Part shown: piece by piece, positions 51,908 to 60,074 of the stretch | How the letters are laid out: every line of letters starts with the position of its first letter | How positions within the stretch are numbered: the stretch's first letter is position 1 | Origin: Clostridia bacterium | GTDB taxonomy: Bacteria; Bacillota; Clostridia; Oscillospirales; Acutalibacteraceae | Length of the DNA: 64,000 nucleotides | Direction: 5' to 3' | Assembly (NCBI GenBank): GCA_024404025.1 | Contig: JAKSQP010000001.1 | Coordinates: 245,816-309,815, forward strand | Notes under the pieces: generated by a model | The model's input: only the letters and a program-made list of their open reading frames with translations | Told to the model about the DNA's origin: nothing | The model's database searches: none | Translations under genes and position numbers: made by a program

Positions 51908-54271
51908 ATGTTTGTATCAATTAACTGGATTAAAGATTATGTTGACCTTGAAGGCGTCGACATTAAAAAACTCATAAACAGCTTTACCCTTGCAACCGCA
52001 GAGGTAGAGGATATATTTGAAAAAGGCGCCGATGTGCAGAAAGTTGTTGTCGGCGAAATCCTTTCGGTAGAAAATCATCCGAATTCAAAGAAGCTCCATC
52101 TTCTCAAAGTTGATGCGGGCTCCAAGGTATGCGATATCGTCTGCGGCGCTCCCAATGTCAGAGTCGGTCAGAAGGTTGCGCTTGCTCTCGCCGGCGGCAG
52201 AGTACCCGGCGGAGAAATCAACATCGCAACGGTTGCAGGCTATCAGTCCGAAGGTATGTGCTGCTCCGAGAGAGAACTCGGAATCAGCGACGAGCATAAC
52301 GGAATTATGGATCTTGAAACCGATGCTCCCAACGGAACGGACATCAAAACTCTTTATCCCATTGACGATATAGTTTTTGAGGTTGATAACAAATCGCTCA
52401 CAAACCGCCCTGATCTCTGGGGTCATTACGGCATAGCAAGAGAATTTGCCGCACTTACCGGCAGAGAGCTTAAGCCTCTCAAGCTCGGTGACCTTTCGTA
52501 TGACGGCGACGAGCAGATAGATGTAACCGTCGGCAGAGAGGACCTGGTTTACAGATATTCCTGCATCAAGATGGAAAACATCACCAAGAATGTCAGCCCC
52601 ATTGATATGAGAATTCGCCTTTTCTACTGCGGAATGAGAGGCATCAATCTTCTTGCCGATGTAACAAACTACATTATGCTTGAAATCGGTCAGCCGACCC
52701 ACGCATTCAACGCAAATAAGATTGATAATATCGTTGTTTCTACCCCGAAAGAAAAGATGAATTTCAAAACTCTTGACGGCGTTGAAAGAACCATTGATGA
52801 AGATACTCTTATGATTTATAACGGCGAAGAGCCCGTTGCAATTGCAGGTATTATGGGTGGACTTGATTCCGAAATCGTTGAAGACACCGGCGCAGTTGTG
52901 CTTGAAAGCGCAAACTTTGACGGCGTCAGCGTTCGCAGATCTTCTTCAAGGCTCGGTCACAGAACAGACGCAAGCGCAAGATATGAAAAAATGCTTGATC
53001 CCGAGCTTACTCTCGATGCAGTCGGCAGATTCGTTGAAATCGTTAAGTCAATCGACCCGGGCGCAAGGGTGGCGTCAAAGCTTACGGATAAATATGTAAG
53101 AAAATATGCTCCCGTTTCGCTTTCATTCGATAAGAAATATGTTGATAAATATACCGGAATCGACATCAGCGACGAGCAGATAATGAAAACTCTTTCGGCT
53201 CTCGGTTTCGGCGTTGAATTTGCAGACGGCAACTATACCGTAAGCGTTCCTTCGTGGAGAGCAACAAAGGATGTTACCATCAAGGCGGACATCATTGAAG
53301 AAATTACGAGAATTTACGGCTATGATAATTTCGCAATTTCAACAACACGCAGCCCCTTGAAGCCCGTTGCGGTTGATTATTCAAAGGCCGAGGATGAAGA
53401 GGCAAAGGATATTCTCGTTAAGAAATATAATCTTCACGAGGTCAATTCCTATATATGGTGCGACGGCAGAAAGTATAAGAAGCTCGGAATTGAAGTTGAG
53501 GATAATGTAAAAGTTCTCAATATCGAAAATTCCGATAACGGCATTCTGCGCAATTCTATGATGCCCACTCTTCTTATTATGGCAAACGAGAACAAGGATT
53601 TTGCCGAAAAATACGGTCTTTTTGAAATCGGCAGAGTTGTTGACGGAACCGATAAAGACGGCAGATGCAATGAAAAGAAGCGCCTCGGAGTAGTTCTTTA
53701 TGATAAGAGCGGCGACGAAAAATCGCTCTATTTCAAGGCTGTTGAAATGATTAACTGTATCATTGCCGAAACAAAGCAGAAAAAGGCGGGATATGCAAAA
53801 ATTTCTCCCGAGCATAACTGGCAGCATCCGAAGAATACGGCTGAAATTCTGATTGACGGAAAGAAGGTCGGCGTTCTCTGCGCTCTCCATCCCGCAAACC
53901 GTGCAAAGTTTGATAAGACCGCTGCCGTTGTTGCTTTTGAAATTGATATGAATTCGTTTAACGAAATCAATGCTTCTTCAATTTCGTTCCGTGAGCCCAG
54001 CACGCAGCAGAGCACATATTATGACCTTTCCCTTGTTCTCGGCGAAAACACCAAGTTTTCGGAGCTTGAATCCTGCTGGGAAAAGCTCGGCGTTGAAGAG
54101 CTTGAAAGCGTTAAGGTCATTGATACCTATGAAAAGGCAGGCTTCAGAAGCATAACCGTTCGCCTTGTGTTTATAGCTATGGACAGAACTCTCGAAATGG
54201 ATGAGGTCCAGGGATGGATCGATGAAATTCTTGCAAATCTTAATGCAATCGGAGTAACGATCAGGGCATAA
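51908..54271 (+). CDS. pheT: Phenylalanyl-tRNA synthetase beta subunit
   Basis: 787 residues. tRNA-binding EMAP domain (about 40-150, VGEILSVENHPNSKKLHLLKVDAG), B3/B4 editing domain (about 205-385, with the GIMGGLDSEIVEDT region), B5 (about 400-470), catalytic-like core (about 475-680), and the C-terminal anticodon-binding domain. The editing function removes mischarged tyrosine. It is controlled with pheS by the T-box. Confidence 0.96.
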   Translation: MFVSINWIKDYVDLEGVDIKKLINSFTLATAEVEDIFEKGADVQKVVVGEILSVENHPNSKKLHLLKVDAGSKVCDIVCGAPNVRVGQKVALALAGGRVPGGEINIATVAGYQSEGMCCSERELGISDEHNGIMDLETDAPNGTDIKTLYPIDDIVFEVDNKSLTNRPDLWGHYGIAREFAALTGRELKPLKLGDLSYDGDEQIDVTVGREDLVYRYSCIKMENITKNVSPIDMRIRLFYCGMRGINLLADVTNYIMLEIGQPTHAFNANKIDNIVVSTPKEKMNFKTLDGVERTIDEDTLMIYNGEEPVAIAGIMGGLDSEIVEDTGAVVLESANFDGVSVRRSSSRLGHRTDASARYEKMLDPELTLDAVGRFVEIVKSIDPGARVASKLTDKYVRKYAPVSLSFDKKYVDKYTGIDISDEQIMKTLSALGFGVEFADGNYTVSVPSWRATKDVTIKADIIEEITRIYGYDNFAISTTRSPLKPVAVDYSKAEDEEAKDILVKKYNLHEVNSYIWCDGRKYKKLGIEVEDNVKVLNIENSDNGILRNSMMPTLLIMANENKDFAEKYGLFEIGRVVDGTDKDGRCNEKKRLGVVLYDKSGDEKSLYFKAVEMINCIIAETKQKKAGYAKISPEHNWQHPKNTAEILIDGKKVGVLCALHPANRAKFDKTAAVVAFEIDMNSFNEINASSISFREPSTQQSTYYDLSLVLGENTKFSELESCWEKLGVEELESVKVIDTYEKAGFRSITVRLVFIAMDRTLEMDEVQGWIDEILANLNAIGVTIRA

Positions 54272-54306
54272 TTTGTTAAGATAAAGTTAAAATTTAATTA
54301 AAAGCA

Positions 54307-54335
54307 TTGTTTTATTCGGAAAGGTGTTATATAAT
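54307..54335 (+). promoter_or_regulatory. Promoter of ireB
   Basis: TTGTTT, 17 bp, TATAAT, 24 nt upstream of ireB. Confidence 0.6.
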
Positions 54336-54359
54336 ATTTTCGTAATGGAGGTGACCGAA

Positions 54360-54608
54360 ATGACTGATAAAACGATAAAATTCAGAATCAGGGATGAAAG
54401 TGAAGCCGAGATGAAGAAAACTCTTCATACGGTTTATGAGGCTCTTAACGAAAAGGGATATAACTCGATCAGCCAGTTAGTCGGCTACATCCTTTCCGAA
54501 GACCCGACATATATCACTACCCATAACAATGCACGCAGCCTTGTCAGAAGAATAGACAGAGATGATCTTCTTCAGGCTATGCTGAAGGAATATCTTGACA
54601 TCAAATAA
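54360..54608 (+). CDS. ireB: IreB-family regulatory phosphoprotein (DUF965)
   Basis: 82 residues from MTDKTIKFRIRD (GGAGG 9 nt upstream). The highly conserved ISQLVGYILSEDPTYITTHNNARSLVRRIDRD is the family hallmark. In Enterococcus IreB is a substrate of the PASTA kinase IreK, phosphorylated on N-terminal threonines; here Thr2 and Thr5 are candidates. In most Firmicutes ireB is followed by ruvX; here a different small gene follows. Confidence 0.93.
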   Translation: MTDKTIKFRIRDESEAEMKKTLHTVYEALNEKGYNSISQLVGYILSEDPTYITTHNNARSLVRRIDRDDLLQAMLKEYLDIK

Positions 54609-54641
54609 GTTTTCCGGCAGGAACGAAAAGGAGTGGACATA

Positions 54642-54932
54642 ATGGCGAAAAACGACATTCTTATGTATAAAGGCAGACCCCTTGTAAGACAGGGCAACAC
54701 GCTTTACTACGGATTTATGAACGAAGCTTATGTTGTTATCCTTCAGATTATGAGCACGAGAGAGCTCAACGGCGTTGAAGTTGCAGACAGAGTTATAGTT
54801 CAGCTTGTAAATACCGACCCGAATGTCAGAACAAAAGAAAAGATCCTCAAAAAAGCAGAGCGCAAAGGACTTTATAACGCAATTGACATCGGCGTTATCT
54901 GGCTAGAGAGAGAGCTCAAAAAAACGGCATAA
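54642..54932 (+). CDS. Conserved-looking small protein of unknown function
   Basis: 96 residues from MAKNDILMYKGRPLVRQGN; AAGGAG 10 nt upstream favours 54642 over GTG 54633. It starts with a short beta-strand pattern (GRPLVRQGNTLYYGFMNEAYVVILQI) and continues helical with KEKILKKAERKGLYNAIDIGVIWLERELKK. No family recognised. It lies 33 nt after ireB before a shared terminator, so the two are probably co-expressed, hinting at a link to Ser/Thr-kinase signalling (inference). Confidence 0.75.
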   Translation: MAKNDILMYKGRPLVRQGNTLYYGFMNEAYVVILQIMSTRELNGVEVADRVIVQLVNTDPNVRTKEKILKKAERKGLYNAIDIGVIWLERELKKTA

Positions 54933-54948
54933 ATTTGTTAAAAAAATC

Positions 54949-54996
54949 AAGAGAGATGGTTTCGGAAAATTCCGCAAATCATCTCTCTTATGTTTA
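54949..54996. terminator. Terminator after the ireB pair and patB
   Basis: A 10-bp stem AAGAGAGATG/CATCTCTCTT with inner CGGA/TCCG, A-rich on the left and T-rich on the right; it works for both convergent genes. Confidence 0.75.
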
Positions 54997-55008
54997 TTAT
55001 AAAATAAA

Positions 55009-56175
55009 TTATTTTTTAAATATCTTGCGCAGTCCGTTCATTGCAATTTCAAGAGCCTCTTTCGGACCCGCAATATTCAGCCTGATGAATCCGAGGCCTT
55101 CGTCGCCGAACCATCCGCCGGAGTTAACAACTATTCCGGCTTCCTTTGCGAAAAATTCTGCGATTTTGTCATCGGGGATGCCGAGGCAGGAAACATCGAG
55201 CCAAACGAGATATGTTCCCTCAAGCTCAAACTGTCTGATTTCGGGAAGCTCATTCTTAACAAATTCCCTGAAAACTTTGTAGTTTTCGGCAATTCGGGCG
55301 TTCATTTCGTCAAGCCATTCATCGCATTCGGTGTAAGCCGCCATAATTGCGGGATAACCGAAAGCATTGATGCATTCATAACCGTCTTTTTTAATTACGC
55401 CTGCAAATATTTCACGGAGCTTATCATCGGAAATGATGATGTTTGATGTTCCGAGACCGGCAATGTTGAAGGTTTTCGAGGGTGCGGTGCAGGTGACAAC
55501 TCGGGATGCGATTTCGGGGGATATGCTTGCCAATACGGTGTGCCTCTTTGATGTTATATCAAAGTGTATTTCGTCCGAAACGATTGTAATATCGTGCTTT
55601 ATTGCGATTTCAGCGAGTTTTTCAAGCTCCGCTCTGTCCCATACTCTGCCGACGGGATTGTGAGGGGAGCAGAGGATAAGCAGCTTGTTATTGTTGTCTG
55701 CGCACATTTTTTCAAGCTCTTCAAAGTTTATTTCATATTTTCCGTCTTTGATTACGAGGGCGTTGTTAACAACCTTTCGGTTGTTGAGCCTGACAGCGGC
55801 TTCAAAGTGACCGTAAACGGGGCTCTGGATGATAACGCCTTCGCCTTCCTTGGTAAACGCTTTAACGCAGGTGTGAATTGCGCTGACTATGCCATAGGTT
55901 GTGATTATCCATTCTGGCTGAATGTTCCAATTGTGCCTGCGGGCCATAAAGTCGCCAACCACTTTGCGGTAATGCTCGTCCGCAACCGTGTAGCAGTAAA
56001 AGCCGTTCATCGCAAAGTCAGAGCAGGCTTTGCGTATCGCCGGAGCGGTTCCCCATTCCATATCTGCGGTTGAAAAGGGGAATGCACCTTCAAATTCGCC
56101 GCCGTTTTCCGTGCATATCCATTTGTATGAGCCCGTGTTTCTTCTGTCAGGTACTGAATTGAAATCAAAAGACAT
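55009..56175 (-). CDS. PatB/MalY-type PLP aminotransferase (cystathionine beta-lyase-like)
   Basis: 388 residues of fold-type I. It shows SFDFNSVPDRRNTGSYKW at the start (MalY family), SPVYGHFEAAVRLNNR, LLILCSPHNPVGRVW, IVSDEIHFD and the PLP lysine in TAPSKTFNIAGLGTSN. MalY/PatB enzymes cleave cystathionine or other C-S substrates, or transaminate. It is transcribed alone. A strict beta-lyase versus aminotransferase assignment is not possible from sequence alone. Confidence 0.9.
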   Translation of the reverse strand: MSFDFNSVPDRRNTGSYKWICTENGGEFEGAFPFSTADMEWGTAPAIRKACSDFAMNGFYCYTVADEHYRKVVGDFMARRHNWNIQPEWIITTYGIVSAIHTCVKAFTKEGEGVIIQSPVYGHFEAAVRLNNRKVVNNALVIKDGKYEINFEELEKMCADNNNKLLILCSPHNPVGRVWDRAELEKLAEIAIKHDITIVSDEIHFDITSKRHTVLASISPEIASRVVTCTAPSKTFNIAGLGTSNIIISDDKLREIFAGVIKKDGYECINAFGYPAIMAAYTECDEWLDEMNARIAENYKVFREFVKNELPEIRQFELEGTYLVWLDVSCLGIPDDKIAEFFAKEAGIVVNSGGWFGDEGLGFIRLNIAGPKEALEIAMNGLRKIFKK

Positions 56176-56328
56176 AATATCATCCTTTCGGAAATGTTAT
56201 TTAAATTATAAACCCATTATCCGAAATAAGCAACTAAAATTATTAAAAGAAAGGTCTGGCTGATTAAAATAAAGAGTTTATTCCGGCTGAACGCCTTAAA
56301 ATTTATTGAAAAAAATAATGATTTTTAC

Positions 56329-56356
56329 TTGACTTTTTTATTATGTATGATATAAT
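56329..56356 (+). promoter_or_regulatory. Promoter of tRNA-Pro
   Basis: TTGACT, 16 bp, TATAAT, 35 nt upstream of the tRNA. Confidence 0.75.
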
Positions 56357-56391
56357 ATCATTCGCTGGGTAAGAAATCCGGCAATGAATAT

Positions 56392-56467
56392 CCGGGTGTG
56401 GCGCAGTTGGGAGCGCGCTTGACTGGGGGTCAAGAGGCCGTGAGTTCAAGTCTCGCCACTCGGACCA
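56392..56467 (+). tRNA. tRNA-Pro (anticodon GGG)
   Basis: 76 nt with CCA encoded. Acceptor stem CCGGGTG/CACTCGG (one G-U), D-stem GCGC/GCGC, anticodon stem CTTGA/TCAAG with loop CTGGGGG (anticodon GGG, reads CCC/CCU), and T-arm GTGAG-TTCAAGT-CTCGC. An integrase gene follows downstream, so its 3' end is a probable attachment site. Confidence 0.96.
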
Positions 56468-56468
56468 T

Positions 56469-56513
56469 AAGCTCAAATCCTTATGTATCAAGGGTTTGAG
56501 CTTATTTCTTTTT
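56469..56513 (+). terminator. Terminator after tRNA-Pro
   Basis: A 14-bp stem (AAGCTCAAATCCTT with AAGGGTTTGAGCTT, one G-U) then ATTTCTTTTTT. Confidence 0.85.
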
Positions 56514-56554
56514 TGTTTCGCAGTTTCAATAACGACCGATATAACACCGTTTTT

Positions 56555-56604
56555 CTAACAAATTTCTAACAGATTTCTAACAAGCTTCTAACAGCCGTCT
56601 AACA
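56555..56604. repeat. Five CTAACA repeats at an exact 11-bp period
   Basis: CTAACA starts at 56555, 56566, 56577, 56588 and 56599, the first four preceded by TT (TTCTAACA). On the minus strand this is TGTTAG five times, one helical turn apart. It lies between the tRNA and the integrase stop codon, the place where arm-type integrase or excisionase sites are expected. Confidence 0.8.
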
Positions 56605-56660
56605 GCGCCCTGTTTTTATCGCCTGTTTTTTTTCTTATTTTTCAACGGTTTTAGACCTTT

Positions 56661-57869
56661 TCAGAAGCTTATCGAAGCCATGATTTTGTTCTTTCTTTCC
56701 TGATCCAAATGTGCATAAATATTCGCAGTCGTCTCAATATCAGCGTGACCGAGCCATTCCTGAATGTCTTTCAGGGTAAAGCCCTTTGAAATGAGAAGGC
56801 TGGCACAGCTGTGGCGAAGATCATGAAATCTGATATGAGGCAGGTCGTTTGCCTTGAGGAGCTTTGAAAACTTTCTCGTGATGAAATCCGGGTTATACAT
56901 TCTGCCGTAATCCCACTTGAAAATATAATCGTTTTCCTCATACAGCTCGCCGTATGTTTTGCGGCCGAGCTTTTCTTTTTCTCTCTGTTGCAGGAATATC
57001 TGCTCGATTTCATCGGGCAAAGGATAGGTTCTGTAGCTGCTTGCCGTTTTTGTTCTGTCCTTTTCGATAACATCGGAGAAGCGGACAACCGTGTGCTTGA
57101 TGGTGACTGTTTTGTTCTCAAAATCAACACTGTCCCATTTCAGCCCCAGAGCCTCGCTGCGGCGCAATCCGTAAAGAACGGTCACATATATTATCGGATA
57201 GATATCTTCGTCTCTGATGCACTCAAAGAGCGTTTTAAGCTGCTTCTCGTTGTAGTATGTAACATCGCGCTTTACCGATTTGGGCAGAGTGATAAATTCG
57301 GTGGGATTCGATGTGATCAGACCGTCTCTTCTCGCCTCCTTGCAGACGAGGCCGAGAACGATTTTTATCCTTTTGAGCGAGGTTCTTGAAAGCTCCGATT
57401 TGCCCTTTTTGTTGTTGCCGTTCACACGCTCATAGTCGATGAATTCCTGAAGCATATCGGGATTGATGTCTTCGACAAGCGTCTTCTTTGATTTGAAATA
57501 CGGAATAATATGTTTGTTGCAGATGCTTTCATATCCCTGATAGGTGTTCTCTTCAAGGCGGTCACGCTGTCTGCTGACCTTCATCCACTTCTCAACATAC
57601 TCCCACAAAAGAGTGCCGCAGGGATTGCCGGAGGCTTCGGGCTGATACGCTTCATCGGTTACAACGGAAGGCTCGGCTTCCTGAGCCGCTTCCTCACCGG
57701 GATTTTCAAGCTCAAAAAGAATATCCTGAAGCTTCTGCTCGGCTTTCCTTTTGTTGTTCTTTACATCATACCCGGTCGAAATCCACTTTTGCTTAGGTTT
57801 ATTATTGCTGTCTTTGAATCTGATCACGGCATAGAATTTGCCGTTTTTAATTTGAAGGCTGCCTGTCAT
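56661..57869 (-). CDS. int: Tyrosine recombinase (integrase) of the tRNA-Pro island
   Basis: 402 residues; AAAGGAG 8 nt upstream of MTGSLQIKNG. N-terminal arm-binding domain (about 1-50), an acidic linker with EEAAQEAEPSVVTDEAYQPEASGN (about 55-80) that is longer than usual, the core-binding domain (about 85-185) and the catalytic domain. Catalytic residues: Arg in YGLRRSEALGL, His and Arg in RFHDLRHSCASLL, His in LGHADIETT, Tyr in IYAHLDQE. All are present, so it is probably active. It faces the tRNA gene, consistent with integration there. Confidence 0.92.
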   Translation of the reverse strand: MTGSLQIKNGKFYAVIRFKDSNNKPKQKWISTGYDVKNNKRKAEQKLQDILFELENPGEEAAQEAEPSVVTDEAYQPEASGNPCGTLLWEYVEKWMKVSRQRDRLEENTYQGYESICNKHIIPYFKSKKTLVEDINPDMLQEFIDYERVNGNNKKGKSELSRTSLKRIKIVLGLVCKEARRDGLITSNPTEFITLPKSVKRDVTYYNEKQLKTLFECIRDEDIYPIIYVTVLYGLRRSEALGLKWDSVDFENKTVTIKHTVVRFSDVIEKDRTKTASSYRTYPLPDEIEQIFLQQREKEKLGRKTYGELYEENDYIFKWDYGRMYNPDFITRKFSKLLKANDLPHIRFHDLRHSCASLLISKGFTLKDIQEWLGHADIETTANIYAHLDQERKNKIMASISF

Positions 57870-57932
57870 GATATACTCCTTTCTGTGCCGCCCTCATTGA
57901 TGTGCAATGAGATTATGGCACACTTTTTTATT

Positions 57933-58139
57933 TTACGCAAGGTTGGCGACAATGTAATTCAGAACGCAGGCTTTCGGAATTCTGATTATCCTGCCAAGCT
58001 TAAGGCTGTCATAGTCTCCGCGCCTCACCATACGGTAAACCGTTTCTTTGCTGACATTCATTATGTCTGCAACCTGCTCCGGAGAAAGCATATTGGGGAA
58101 TTCGTCAAACATTGTTTCATAAATCTGTTTCTGCGTCAT
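57933..58139 (-). CDS. xis: Excisionase-like HTH_17 protein
   Basis: 68 residues from ATG 58139; a TTG at 58145 has poorer spacing to AAAGG. The MerR-like HTH_17 fold is evident: LSPEQVADIMNVSKETVYRMVRRGDYDSLKLGRIIRIPKACVLNYI. Small proteins of this type act as excisionases next to integrases. It is 63 nt upstream of int in the same direction. Confidence 0.8.
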   Translation of the reverse strand: MTQKQIYETMFDEFPNMLSPEQVADIMNVSKETVYRMVRRGDYDSLKLGRIIRIPKACVLNYIVANLA

Positions 58140-58706
58140 ATACAATCATCCTTTCATTTATCATCTGTTCAAAATCAAAAGAGTAGGTCGGAGCCGAAGT
58201 TCCGGCCCATTGTTTTTGATTTTGAATACAAGAATCCGAAAAACAGAACCTGATTTCGGAATAATTAATTAAATGGATTAGCCGTTTGTATCTTTGCTCC
58301 CCTCGTGTTGTGCATTTTCACGCTCGGACTTTCACCCCCCCCGATTCACTTACGGGGCCTCTCACCTGACGACCTGCGACGGTTTTATCACGCTCGGATC
58401 ATCACCGGTGGGGAGTAGCTCTATGCCGCCGTCATTGCCAAACAGTTGCAAACTGTCTTTTACGAACACGGATTTATCGCTCGCTCATCAGAGGTCATGG
58501 CGCTCCGCTCGGTCGGGCTTAAGCAAACATAGTTGTTAAAGGAAGATACTATTCAGTTGTTTTATATTGCAATTCTTATAGAATTGAATATCGAAATAAT
58601 GATTTTAATGGGCTTGTTATCTGCAAGCTTCTTTGAAGTGACTGTATAATAAATCATTAAGTTGACACCTAATGTCACCTTTGTGAAAATTTTTCGAAAA
58701 ATTTTT
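58140..58706. other. Gene-poor stretch with a GC-rich patch
   Basis: No confident gene. A patch at about 58290-58540 is clearly richer in GC than its AT-rich flanks, contains a run of eight C (about 58335-58342) and a direct repeat TCACGCTCGGA at 58318-58328 and 58388-58398. On the minus strand a 40-codon open stretch (containing FVKDSLQLFGNDGG and ending PSVIKPSQVVR) lacks an ATG and ribosome site. It could be a gene remnant or a structured RNA. Confidence 0.5.
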
Positions 58707-58895
58707 CATCATAAATTTCAATCGCTACTGCTCAACTGTTATACAACTTAATTATAATCATCAATGGTGCAAAAACCCTGTACTATTGATTGAAAAAGTT
58801 TTATAAAATTTTGAGTCCTGAAATCGTTGTATATCAACAGATTTCGGGGCTGCTGTTGAATAATCAAAAAACTTTTTCCAAAAAATCTGACAGAA
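58707..58895. repeat. Structured tandem repeat, unit 1
   Basis: The first of two imperfect copies 200-206 bp apart. It contains GTTATACAAC (58738-58747), hairpin H1 (ATCAATGGTGC-loop AAAAACCCT-GTACTATTGAT, 58760-58790), hairpin H2 (GAAATC-GTTG-TATAT-CAAC-A-GATTTC, 58820-58845) and A/T-rich arms (GAAAAAGTTTT with AAAACTTTTTC) that can enclose H2. No gene is apparent. Confidence 0.75.
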
Positions 58896-58906
58896 CCTCA
58901 TAATTC

Positions 58907-59102
58907 CATCATAACTTTCAGTCGTCACCGCTACAGCTCAACTGTTATACAACATAATTATAATCATCATTGGTGCAAAAACCCTGCACAAATGATTGAA
59001 AAAGTTTAAAAATAATTCAAGCTCTGAAATCGTTGTATATCAACAGATTTTGGGATAAAAAACGACCGTTCAAAAAACTTTTTTTAAAAAGATCTGACAG
59101 AA
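58907..59102. repeat. Structured tandem repeat, unit 2
   Basis: The second copy. H1 is ATCATTGGTGC-AAAAACCCT-GCACAAATGAT (58966-58996): the fifth base pair has switched from A-T to T-A relative to unit 1, and a G-U has become G-C, with the loop unchanged. H2 is at 59026-59051. GTTATACAAC recurs at 58944-58953. Confidence 0.75.
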
Positions 59103-59111
59103 TTGTACAAA

Positions 59112-59435
59112 TTACAAAGCAGAAAAGTCATTGAGAATGGAAACAAATGCGGCCTTATCAGTCTTTGATGTTCTGACTGAGCTGATATATTTTTTAAGAA
59201 CTCTCAACTGTTCTTCGCTGAGGTGCTTCTTTTCATATTTCCAATCGCTGTCAACATGAATTCCGCCGTTGTTTCCTTTTGTCGTATAGATCGGATATTC
59301 CAAAGAAAGAAGCTCGATATCTCTTTTGATTGTTGTTCTGCTCACATTGAATCTGTTTGATAGGTATTCTGACGTTGTGGTTCTTTTACCGGAAAGTACT
59401 TCAAGAATTGCAGCTCTTCGCTCAGAAGCGTTCAT
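59112..59435 (-). CDS. HTH transcriptional regulator, DeoR/YafY-type N-domain without WYL domain
   Basis: 107 residues; GGAGGTG 5 nt before the start. N-terminal HTH_11 domain (SERRAAILEVLSGKRTTTSEYLSNRFNVSRTTIKRDIELLSLEYPIYTTKGNNGGIHV) with the wing, as in YafY/DeoR regulators, followed by only about 45 residues (EEQLRVLKKYISSVRTSKTDKAAFVSILNDF). The ligand-binding WYL domain of the full-length family is missing, though the ORF ends cleanly; short forms of this kind occur in mobile elements. GTTG-TATAT-CAAC motifs lie both upstream of it and in the repeats downstream, so they may be its operators (inference). Confidence 0.8.
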   Translation of the reverse strand: MNASERRAAILEVLSGKRTTTSEYLSNRFNVSRTTIKRDIELLSLEYPIYTTKGNNGGIHVDSDWKYEKKHLSEEQLRVLKKYISSVRTSKTDKAAFVSILNDFSAL

Positions 59436-59548
59436 TGAAGCACCTCCAATATTCAGTTTTACCTGATCCTAATAGAATTTTAACAGCCAAATGGACCAAA
59501 AATGTTGCCATTAGAAATGAAAATTTTTCAGTTGTAAGGAATGTCATA

Positions 59549-59571
59549 ATCCGTTGTATATCAACGGGTTT
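59549..59571. repeat. Third GTTG-TATAT-CAAC hairpin/operator
   Basis: AATCCGTTG-TATAT-CAACGGGTT: a 9-bp stem with one G-U and the same loop as H2 of the tandem units, but a different outer stem. It lies about 115 bp upstream of the HTH gene start. Confidence 0.7.
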
Positions 59572-59902
59572 CAGATGAGGGAAAGAATGGATTTCCAGAG
59601 AACCGGTTATTTTTATGTCGAAAAAGCAGTCTTTCATTTTGTTTTCCTTTCCGCTTGAAGGAACAACGGTGGAAAAGCAAAAGAAAAGTAAATTGGATAT
59701 ATGCCGACCTTATAGAACCTGAAAATGGGCATGACAAAGCAAGGCGGAATACATTCGATTTTTCAAAAGCATCAACAGCTCTTGATTTCTCTTATGCAAT
59801 CCCACCGCTTGTATGGCCATCTCCAAGCAATGAAGATTTTAAATTTTAAGCTTTTCGCTTATATCAACATTCTCTTTTCCGGGAATGCTGATATAAAAGA
59901 AA

Positions 59903-59962
59903 AGACGGCCAGGGTGCAATAATCCCGTAAAAAACGAGATTAAAAACACATCCTGGCCGTCT
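59903..59962. other. Long GC-rich hairpin
   Basis: A perfect 11-bp stem AGACGGCCAGG/CCTGGCCGTCT extended by GTG/CAC and an internal AATCCCG/CGAGATT stem. It is flanked by AAAA on the left and has no T-run on the right. It may be a minus-strand terminator (downstream of the S24 gene at 60075) or an element end. Confidence 0.6.
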
Positions 59963-60074
59963 AGCAGCTCGCAGAACTAAGTTCTGAGGAGTTTCATTTT
60001 TAGGAATGCGAAGTAAAAACTAAGTTTTATCAGATCCTTTCCGAGTTATGAAAAATCATATTTAAGATTTAGTG

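Larger units (their letters stand above)
59436..60074. other. 639 bp without a confident gene
   Basis: It holds the hairpin at 59549-59571 and a long hairpin at 59903-59962. Short frames at 59655-59922 on the plus strand have no ribosome site and no recognised product. CAGAAC-TAA-GTTCTG (59972-59986) is a further small inverted repeat. Confidence 0.5.

Noticed and set aside
58294..58539. 81-codon plus-strand frame in the GC-rich patch
   Set aside because: No ribosome site, Ser/Pro/Leu-rich chance composition, and the repeats inside are on the nucleotide level.
58764..58996. Nine-codon frames (MVQKPCT.. and LVQKPCT..) in both tandem units
   Set aside because: They fall inside hairpin H1, have no Shine-Dalgarno, and the similarity follows from the DNA repeat.
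59655..59922. Possible transposase remnant
   Set aside because: No frame shows a recognisable transposase motif; kept only as a gene-free stretch.
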